NCBI GenBank assembly: GCA_030916785.1
Contig: JAUPVY010000045.1
Coordinates: forward strand, 1 to 5,202
Source: Patescibacteria group bacterium
Lineage (GTDB): Bacteria; Patescibacteriota; Minisyncoccia; Phycocordibacterales; DATDWN01
Length of the DNA stretch: 5,202 bases
Direction of reading: 5' to 3'
The notes below the pieces were generated by a model, which worked only from the letters and a program-made list of their open reading frames with translations, made no database searches and was not told the DNA's origin. Position numbers and translations under genes: made by a program. Each line of letters opens with the position of its first letter. Within the stretch, counting starts at the first letter, position 1. This document shows positions 1 to 3,875 of this stretch, piece by piece.

Positions 1-149
1 TTTCTATCGCCGGCTTAGGTATCTTTGCAACAAAGACACGAGCTGCACGACAAGCACGAAACCCACGAACAGGTGAAACTATTTCAGTTCCATCAATGAA
101 AGTTCCAAAGTTCCGAGCAGCAAAAGCATTGAAAGATGCAGTGAAGTAA
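1..149 (+). CDS. HU/IHF-family DNA-binding protein, C-terminal part (5' end outside the window)
   Basis: Reading from base 3, 48 residues end at a TAA stop (147-149). The stretch contains GLGIFATKTRAARQARNP, then RTGETISVP and MKVPKFRAAKALKDAVK. These are the hallmarks of the HU/IHF fold: the beta-arm that enters the DNA minor groove, with the RNP(x)TGE turn carrying the intercalating proline, followed by the C-terminal helix ending KALKDAVK. HU-type proteins are usually about 90-100 residues, so roughly half is present. The family bends and compacts DNA as a dimer in the nucleoid. The gene ends 10 bases before a strong terminator, so it is probably the last gene of its transcript. HU versus IHF cannot be decided without the N-terminus, so no symbol is given. 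The family call is very secure. Confidence 0.95.
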   Translation, partial: SIAGLGIFATKTRAARQARNPRTGETISVPSMKVPKFRAAKALKDAVK

Positions 150-159
150 TCCTGGTAAT

Positions 160-212
160 GTTTTAATATAAAAAATCACACTCTAGTAGAGTGTGATTTT
201 TTATATTAAAAC
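160..212. terminator. Bidirectional intrinsic terminator between HU and the CPBP protease gene
   Basis: A perfect inverted repeat has arms at 161-185 and 187-211, with one more G-C pair at 160/212. As RNA it forms a stem of about 25 bp with an AGT loop. The core ATCACACTCT/AGAGTGTGAT is flanked by an A6 run on one side and a T6 run on the other, the classic two-way Rho-independent layout. It lies 10 bases after the HU stop (+) and about 54 bases after the stop of the minus-strand CPBP gene, so it can end both convergent transcripts. The hexamer CCTGGT occurs on both sides (151-156 and 214-219). Confidence 0.93.
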
Positions 213-265
213 CCCTGGTTCTGACAACAGAGTTTTCCATGGAGAATTTTGATAAAAGAAATGGC

Positions 266-775
266 TTAGCGATAAAGATCATCGCGAAGCCACTGACCAA
301 CAAACAAAAGCAAAAAGATGAATGAATTACAGAGGAGATGAACTATTGTACTAGCAACCAATCCGTTCATCATTCCTCTCCAGTTTTTTAGACGGAACGA
401 GTACCGCCAAAAAATCAAAGAAAAATAAGCACCTGCAACCCCCTGGATAAATATTGCCCTGTAATCACCGTGCATATACCCGAAAATACATGATGACAAG
501 ACAACAATTGAAAAAATCTGCTTACCAGAAAACTCATATTTCGGCAAGAAGATGATCAAAAATGGCAGAAAACGAAACATCACCTCTTCTAGAAATGCCC
601 AGCAGGGCAAATAAAAAAGAAGAGACCATTTCAATTGCATAATCTTGAATATGTCTGCGTCGATATGTACTTTCCCCAACATATGTTGGGTTAAATACCC
701 ACAAACCGAGGACAGCAGATAAACATAAACAACGTACAGCAGAACTCTCTTCAAAAAAAACTTCTCTAGTCGCAT
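266..775 (-). CDS. CPBP-family intramembrane metalloprotease (CAAX/Abi type)
   Basis: This 169-residue, strongly hydrophobic protein has about five predicted membrane segments. All three CPBP (PF02517) signature motifs are visible: the EExxxR motif at residues 63-68 (EEVMFR), the FxxxH motif at 98-102 (FGYMH) and the HxxxN motif at 146-150 (HLLCN). These glutamates, histidines and the asparagine form the metal/water active site in the family, so the enzyme appears intact. It is shorter than most CPBP proteins (about 200-280 residues) and holds little beyond the catalytic core. Known relatives include eukaryotic CAAX-processing Rce1 and bacterial proteins linked to bacteriocin self-immunity; the substrate here is unknown. 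The start is fixed by GGAGG (780-784), 4 bases before the ATG, and by a strong promoter just upstream. The unit is probably monocistronic: it has its own promoter, and a terminator lies on each side. Confidence 0.9.
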   Translation of the reverse strand: MRLEKFFLKRVLLYVVYVYLLSSVCGYLTQHMLGKVHIDADIFKIMQLKWSLLFYLPCWAFLEEVMFRFLPFLIIFLPKYEFSGKQIFSIVVLSSCIFGYMHGDYRAIFIQGVAGAYFSLIFWRYSFRLKNWRGMMNGLVASTIVHLLCNSFIFLLLFVGQWLRDDLYR

Positions 776-790
776 TAATCCTCCGGAGCA

Positions 791-819
791 AAGATAACAT
801 GTGAATATTCATTTGTCAA
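791..819 (-). promoter_or_regulatory. Sigma70-type promoter of the CPBP protease gene, with very short leader
   Basis: On the minus strand a perfect -35 TTGACA (814-819) is followed by exactly 17 bases and the -10 TATCTT (791-796). An upstream TG one base away makes it an extended -10. The transcript should start near 784-785, leaving a leader of about 9-10 bases that begins almost at the GGAGG ribosome site (780-784). The CPBP ATG ends at 775. Confidence 0.8.
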
Positions 820-936
820 ATTTACGCGAGCAACAAAAATAAGGGAACTTGATTATTTATATATTAATTTTGCTCCATATTTTCTGAGAGCACCCTCAAC
901 TGTCTGAATTTCTTTTCTTAATTAAAACGCAAATGA

Positions 937-972
937 AAACTGCCTCTGAAACCTTACTGTCAGAGGCAGTTT
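937..972 (-). terminator. Intrinsic terminator after the 86-aa gene
   Basis: A perfect 13-bp stem (arms 937-949 and 960-972) encloses a 10-base loop. It starts 2 bases after the TAA stop of the minus-strand 86-aa gene. On that strand the stem is followed by TTTTCATTTGCGTTTT, a broken but U-rich tail. The stem itself ends in three A-T pairs, so a few U residues also exist on the plus side, but no plus-strand gene leads into it. It separates the 86-aa gene from the CPBP gene downstream. Confidence 0.85.
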
Positions 973-974
973 GA

Positions 975-1235
975 TTATTCTTTGACCTGGGCTGGATAGT
1001 TTTTTACTATCCTATTGTTGCGCCACAACGCAACAACGAGTTTCTTTCCGGGCGTCAACCGTTGAAACTCTCTTTGGACGAATTCGTCGCTTTTTTGAAT
1101 AGCAACAGTATCATCTGTCAAACTACCAAGCCCTACATTGAAACACCCTTCATTATACTTGTCCCATTCCGTTTCCGTTTTTTGGGGATCATAAGCACGA
1201 CCCCCTAAGACGTATTCACCCTTATCACCAGACAT
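975..1235 (-). CDS. Small soluble protein of unknown function (86 aa)
   Basis: I do not recognise this protein. It is polar, has no membrane segment or signal peptide and has a single cysteine (residue 31). It is rich in charged and aromatic residues at the N-terminal half (EWDKYNEGCFNVGLG, residues 23-37), and the C-terminal third carries a short hydrophobic strand (LVVALW, 66-71) followed by basic residues. It is very likely a real gene: GGAGG lies at 1240-1244, 4 bases before ATG, a plausible promoter sits immediately upstream, and a perfect terminator hairpin starts 2 bases after the stop. The spacing of -10, ribosome site and start mirrors the neighbouring CPBP gene. A GG pair at residues 11-12 resembles a double-glycine leader site, but the 12-residue leader lacks the usual hydrophobic pattern, so I do not call it a bacteriocin. 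Confidence 0.8.
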   Translation of the reverse strand: MSGDKGEYVLGGRAYDPQKTETEWDKYNEGCFNVGLGSLTDDTVAIQKSDEFVQREFQRLTPGKKLVVALWRNNRIVKNYPAQVKE

Positions 1236-1250
1236 AATACCTCCAAGACG

Positions 1251-1280
1251 AATACTACAACGGAAGTATTAAGAACACAA
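1251..1280 (-). promoter_or_regulatory. Probable promoter and overlapping inverted repeat of the 86-aa gene
   Basis: On the minus strand TTGTGT (1275-1280) and TAGTAT (1252-1257) are spaced by 17 bases and end 7 bases before the GGAGG ribosome site. The hexamers are weak (3/6 and 4/6 matches). An inverted repeat AATACT-N8-AGTATT (1251-1270) overlaps the -10 and could be an operator. The placement relative to the gene is the main support. Confidence 0.4.
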
Positions 1281-1345
1281 GAAAGGTTTTTCACTTAAAA
1301 AATTGGCTTTTTATGCAGGTTATTGCACGATGTTAGAACCGAATT

Positions 1346-1894
1346 TTAATATGTAACTTTTAATTTAGGCCACTTTTCCAACCATTTTTTATTTTTCACT
1401 CTTTCTTTTACCCTCTCCACCCCTTCAGGAAACTTAGGAGTCATTCTAATCCTTAAATTAACAAGATCATCAATACCATACGGAGCAATGAGTTTTAATT
1501 CTTTTTTTTCGTCTAATGTCACACCAATACATGTTGCAGTTTCTGGCCAGTAAGTAATAGCATCTTCTGTAGATGTATATGGCGGTAAATTTTTCCAAAC
1601 ATGAGCATATGACTGATTTACCAGTTCCCAATCAATCCCAGTTTCCACTTTCAGTTGTTGAGAGAGTTTATCATCAGCATATTCATTATTACCATTTGGA
1701 TCAAAATAAACCAAATCAATATCATGAGTTTCTACACCCTCTTTTTCAATCCCATGCAAATAATCCCAAACTTTGTTCCTGACAAATCCAGCACCAATAA
1801 ACCAATCTTTCAGACCAAGATCCGAGGCACGAAAAATAATACTCATCATTTTTTTATCCCGTTTAATAAGATTGATGATATCTTCTCCTGTCAT
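1346..1894 (-). CDS. Nucleotidyltransferase-like protein (PF06042 / DUF925 family)
   Basis: This 182-residue protein matches the PF06042 family, whose members are about 180-200 residues, so it is full length. The nucleotidyltransferase-type core is visible as WFIGAGFVRNKVWDYLHG (31-48), carrying the Gly-rich turn, followed by THDIDLVYFD (57-66), where Asp58 and Asp60 form the DxD metal-binding pair typical of the polymerase-beta superfamily. Further family motifs are a DWELVNQ segment (88-94), WPETATCIGV (116-125) and APYGIDDLVNLRIRMTP (137-153). The family's substrate is not established; kinship with adding enzymes is by fold only. The start is supported by AGGA (1902-1905), 7 bases before ATG. 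No convincing promoter is visible, and the gene is separated by about 175 bases from the upstream minus-strand gene. Confidence 0.88.
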   Translation of the reverse strand: MTGEDIINLIKRDKKMMSIIFRASDLGLKDWFIGAGFVRNKVWDYLHGIEKEGVETHDIDLVYFDPNGNNEYADDKLSQQLKVETGIDWELVNQSYAHVWKNLPPYTSTEDAITYWPETATCIGVTLDEKKELKLIAPYGIDDLVNLRIRMTPKFPEGVERVKERVKNKKWLEKWPKLKVTY

Positions 1895-1951
1895 AAACTT
1901 ATCCTACCAAAAACGCATTAGGTTTGCATTATTCTGGTGCAGTATTCTTGA

Positions 1952-2074
1952 ATTAGTCCGAACGTATTTCGCCGCCTGTGGCAGCGGGGAGGTCCCTCCG
2001 CGAAAATTCGGAAAGACGGTAGAGCCACACCACTGATAATTTCAAGTTTTTCTTTGGCGACATTAAGGACTAAT
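1952..2074. repeat. GC-rich non-coding stretch bounded by an 8-bp inverted repeat; possible structured RNA or small repeat element
   Basis: ATTAGTCC (1952-1959) and its reverse complement GGACTAAT (2067-2074) bound about 120 bases. The right arm overlaps the TAG stop of the 235-aa membrane protein gene. Inside, TGTGGC (1977-1982) can pair with GCCACA (2024-2029), and TTTCGC (1967-1972) with GCGAAA (2000-2005). A local hairpin GCGGGG/CCTCCGC lies at 1984-2001 with a six-base loop. Bases about 1971-2002 are much richer in G+C than anything around them. The heptamer TCCGAAC recurs at 1957-1963 and 2078-2084. I see no coding signal with a ribosome site on either strand, and it matches no RNA family I know. 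It could be a dispersed repeat, a small RNA or the relic of a gene. Confidence 0.4.
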
Positions 2075-2777
2075 GATTCCGAACAATACCAACCCGTTCA
2101 GGATTATCAAAAATAACATTCTCACAAAACTCAACAAATTTTCTCTTAATCCCCGTCGTTTCTGGACCGCTCGACGGAAAAGGCGGACGAGAATCCATAA
2201 ATGGTTTCTCAATCCATTTTTGTCCACCCCGCACGAAATTTTCTCGTAAGCCAGCTGATCCAGTATCCCATCGGTGCCGCTTAACTGGATTTTCCAGTTT
2301 GTTTGCTTCAGCGAAAATTTCGTTTATATACCCACTATATGCATCTATGAGAGTTTTTTCAGAATACATTTCTCCAAATTCGCGGCTACTATCTCCTATT
2401 TGTTTTTCGGAGAGATTAGAAAAGAAACCCGCCCTTCTCGCCAAATCCATAACCCCATCGTGTTTCTTAAATTGCTCAAAAATTTCTTTCTTATGTTCGG
2501 CTATAAATCCTTTAGCAATTAGTTCACGATTTTTTCGCTTTACTAACCCCACATCGAACAATCTCATCACCACCCAAGAAATTGAGCCAAGAAAGAAATT
2601 TAAGATTACTCCAAAGATAAGACTGCCGATGAGGCCGAAAAATCCGAAGAACAAAAACCCAAAAAGACCAACGACGGCTAAAATTCCCCAAGACAGAGCG
2701 TCCCAATCAAAACTCTTCTTTAGGATTATTAAAGATGCAATTATCGAGATTATAAATATCCAAAGTTCGTTAGTCAT
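2070..2777 (-). CDS. Membrane protein of unknown function with Gly/Phe-rich membrane segments and a soluble C-terminal domain (235 aa)
   Basis: I do not recognise this family. Residues 5-19 form a first membrane segment. Residues 28-71 form two closely packed further ones, very rich in glycine and phenylalanine, with repeated small-residue spacing of glycine-zipper type (FGFLFFGFFGLIGSLIFG). A basic patch (KRKNR, 80-84) follows, and then a soluble domain from about 85 to 235 with predicted helices, a KHDGVMDLARRAGFFS segment and a Pro-rich turn (RPPFPSSGP, 197-205). Its ATG is 2 bases after the stop of the 59-aa Cys-rich gene, and no ribosome site precedes it, so translational coupling is likely. 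The first in-frame ATG gives a clean N-terminal membrane anchor. The positive-inside rule would place the C-terminal domain in the cytoplasm. The stop codon lies inside one arm of the 1952-2074 repeat. Confidence 0.78.
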   Translation of the reverse strand: MTNELWIFIISIIASLIILKKSFDWDALSWGILAVVGLFGFLFFGFFGLIGSLIFGVILNFFLGSISWVVMRLFDVGLVKRKNRELIAKGFIAEHKKEIFEQFKKHDGVMDLARRAGFFSNLSEKQIGDSSREFGEMYSEKTLIDAYSGYINEIFAEANKLENPVKRHRWDTGSAGLRENFVRGGQKWIEKPFMDSRPPFPSSGPETTGIKRKFVEFCENVIFDNPERVGIVRNH

Positions 2778-2779
2778 AT

Positions 2780-2959
2780 TTAAGATACTGCGGAATATGC
2801 TCCATTACATTTCGTATCCAAACAGCCACTACAAATTTGGTGGAAAAATCCGGTTTCTACAGTTTTCTCATCGCAAAATTTCTTTTCCATTTCATTTAAT
2901 GACTTTTGGCAAAATTTACACTTTTCAAAAATGAAACCGGATTTTGATTCGTATATCAT
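2780..2959 (-). CDS. Small Cys-rich, zinc-ribbon-like protein (59 aa)
   Basis: The open frame extends up to 3082, but that part runs through the tRNA-Gly gene on the same strand and cannot be protein. The first usable ATG is at 2957-2959, giving 59 residues. Cysteines occur as CKFC (15-18), a lone Cys29, CSGC (42-45) and Cys50, with His40 beside the second pair. Two CxxC knuckles about 24 residues apart are typical of a zinc ribbon or treble-clef. No named family is recognisable. No clear ribosome site is visible: the nearest purine-rich run, GGGGGAAGAAAA, is about 12 bases or more upstream of ATG. The start is therefore uncertain; an in-frame TTG 18 codons upstream is the only alternative after the tRNA. 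Its stop is 2 bases before the start of the 235-aa membrane protein, indicating an operon and possibly a shared job. Confidence 0.6.
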   Translation of the reverse strand: MIYESKSGFIFEKCKFCQKSLNEMEKKFCDEKTVETGFFHQICSGCLDTKCNGAYSAVS

Positions 2960-3044
2960 ATGATTAAAAAATTTTCTTCCCCCAAAATTGAATGCAAATT
3001 GGTCGCCGAGCAAAGCGAACCAAAACCGCTTGAAATTTCCTTTC

Positions 3045-3118
3045 TGGTGCGGGTAGCGGGAATCGAATCCGCGTCTACACATTGGAAGTGTGTCATTCTA
3101 CCACTAAACTATACCCGC
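3045..3118 (-). tRNA. tRNA-Gly (anticodon TCC), CCA encoded
   Basis: The minus strand folds into a full cloverleaf. It has a perfect 7-bp acceptor stem (GCGGGTA/TACCCGC), T8-A9, a 4-bp D stem with the loop AGTGGTA, and a perfect anticodon stem ACACA/TGTGT around the loop CTTCCAA (anticodon TCC at 3084-3086). A 4-base variable loop and the T loop TTCGATT follow. The discriminator A (3048) and CCA (3045-3047) are encoded, for 74 bases in all. The oddity is the T stem, GCGGA/CCCGC, whose innermost pair (positions 53-61) is A-C instead of the nearly invariant G-C. The D stem also uses two G-U pairs. A promoter lies directly upstream and no clear terminator follows, so the transcript may run on into the 59-aa gene. 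Confidence 0.96.
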
Positions 3119-3128
3119 ATTGCTCACC

Positions 3129-3156
3129 ATAATATCATAAAACTAAATTAATCCAA
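3129..3156 (-). promoter_or_regulatory. Probable promoter of tRNA-Gly, inside the end of the upstream gene
   Basis: On the minus strand an extended -10, TGATATTAT (3129-3137), overlaps the TGA stop codon (3135-3137) of the DNA-binding protein gene. TTGGAT (3151-3156) lies 16 bases upstream as a partial -35. Transcription would begin about 7 bases on, near 3122, a few bases before the mature tRNA 5' end at 3118. Confidence 0.6.
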
Positions 3157-3797
3157 GCCGTTATTCGACGACTTAGATAGACACCAAATTCTTTATCCCC
3201 CAAACTGTTAACGGTAACATGGGCTGTACCATAAGGCAGTTTGTTGTGATTTGATATTTTCTTATTCATTCTTCTGTCAATTGTCGGTTTGAAAAACTGA
3301 CTTGTTGGGATATTTAATGATTTTGACCAATATTTTATAGATTTTATTTCCTCGCTATCTGGATATAGGAATAATCTTATCTTAATTTGTTTTTTCTTAA
3401 CCCCAAAAGAAATCTGTAACCATTTTATAGCAAGTCTAATTATTTTTGGATCAGAGTTAATTATTCTAGTTATTCCAGCCGTTTTAGCACCTTCACCAAT
3501 ATAAATTCCTAACCCCAACATCATAACATCTCTTTCAGAAAGAGAACCTATGTCTTTTTTTGCTTGTTGTTTGGCCTTTTCTAAACTATCCACCCTTATC
3601 TGATGCCTGTATCTACCAGAAGCAATTCGAGCGTTCCCGATTGTTTCAATAGTATATTTATTTGCTGTGTACGGGATGTTGTGGAGCCATTCACTTAGTG
3701 TACTTTTTGTAACCGGAACATGTTTAATAATGTAATTATATGAATAACCCTCTTTCCTTAAATCAATTGCTTTTTGTTTTATTTCTGGATAATACAT
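3135..3797 (-). CDS. DNA-binding protein with N-terminal helix-turn-helix and LAGLIDADG-like (homing-endonuclease-fold) domain
   Basis: The 220-residue reading starts MYYPEIKQKAIDLRKEGYS. Residues 3-40 form a resolvase/homeodomain-like helix-turn-helix (KAIDLRKEGYSYNYIIKHV, then KSTLSEWL). A basic helical linker follows (about 55-85). Residues 94-105, LGLGIYIGEGAK, look like a LAGLIDADG-type helix with an acidic residue, followed by INSDPKIIRLAIKWL, a strand IRLFLYP and YWSKSLNIPTSQFFKP, and near the C-terminus KLPYGTAHVTV. This order is that of a widespread bacterial family of hypothetical HTH proteins with a LAGLIDADG-like fold; whether members cut DNA or only bind it (as WhiA does) is not known to me. 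The frame is open to an ATG at 3836 (233 aa), but the extended -10 at 3814-3822 lies downstream of that codon, so 3797 is the better start. No ribosome site is visible, and the leader would be about 10 bases. The stop is TGA. Confidence 0.83.
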   Translation of the reverse strand: MYYPEIKQKAIDLRKEGYSYNYIIKHVPVTKSTLSEWLHNIPYTANKYTIETIGNARIASGRYRHQIRVDSLEKAKQQAKKDIGSLSERDVMMLGLGIYIGEGAKTAGITRIINSDPKIIRLAIKWLQISFGVKKKQIKIRLFLYPDSEEIKSIKYWSKSLNIPTSQFFKPTIDRRMNKKISNHNKLPYGTAHVTVNSLGDKEFGVYLSRRITAWINLVL

Positions 3798-3813
3798 AAA
3801 ATGTACTGCCCAT

Positions 3814-3822
3814 AGTATATCA
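3814..3822 (-). promoter_or_regulatory. Extended -10 promoter of the HTH/LAGLIDADG-like gene
   Basis: TGATATACT on the minus strand is a TGn extended -10 with a 5/6 match hexamer (TATACT, 3814-3819). Transcription would start near 3807, about 10 bases before the ATG at 3795-3797. This placement decides between the two possible starts. An imperfect inverted repeat, CCCAT (3809-3813) with ATGGG (3835-3839), surrounds it. Confidence 0.55.
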
Positions 3823-3864
3823 TACATACCATACATGGGTATACGATATTCACCATATGATATA
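3816..3864. repeat. 9-bp inverted repeat covering both divergent -10 elements
   Basis: TATATCATA (3816-3824) and TATGATATA (3856-3864) are perfect reverse complements, 40 bp apart from start to start, which is close to four helical turns. Each arm contains most of one extended -10, one facing left and one facing right. This may simply be the same promoter motif used twice, or a paired binding site through which a regulator, perhaps the adjacent HTH protein, controls both genes. Confidence 0.5.
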
Positions 3865-3866
3865 AT
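3858..3866 (+). promoter_or_regulatory. Consensus extended -10 promoter of the serine protease gene; leaderless start
   Basis: TGATATAAT is a perfect TGn-TATAAT extended -10. Its last base is only 9 bases before the ATG at 3876, so transcription starting about 7 bases downstream leaves a leader of 0-3 bases. There is no ribosome site and no other in-frame ATG before the membrane anchor. No good -35 is seen at 17 bases, which extended -10 promoters do not need. Confidence 0.75.
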
Positions 3867-3875
3867 TAATTTCTC

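Noticed and set aside
975..1235. 86-aa protein as a double-glycine bacteriocin precursor
   Set aside because: The GG at residues 11-12 has only a 12-residue polar leader without the usual pattern, and no transporter is nearby.
1915..1931. Direct repeat GCATTA, 11 bp apart, upstream of the NTase gene
   Set aside because: Two hexamers at one helical turn could be an operator, but this is easily chance in AT-rich DNA and no promoter is visible beside it.
1773..2036. Plus-strand open frames across the NTase gene and the GC-rich stretch
   Set aside because: They are antisense to a clear PF06042 gene, have no start signals and show an implausible composition.
2299..2934. Long plus-strand open frame (211 aa)
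   Set aside because: It lies opposite the 235-aa and 59-aa genes, has no ribosome site, and its sequence looks like an antisense shadow.
3001..3021. Bulged hairpin GGTCGC/GCGAACC as tRNA terminator
   Set aside because: The stem is short with a bulge and no U-run follows within a few bases.
2960..3082. N-terminal extension of the Cys-rich gene (reading frame open up to 3082)
   Set aside because: The extension runs through the 3' half of tRNA-Gly on the same strand, so it cannot be a genuine protein start.
3798..3836. Longer start (ATG at 3834-3836, 233 aa) for the HTH protein
   Set aside because: The best promoter -10 lies downstream of that ATG, and the extra 13 residues do not resemble a family N-terminus.
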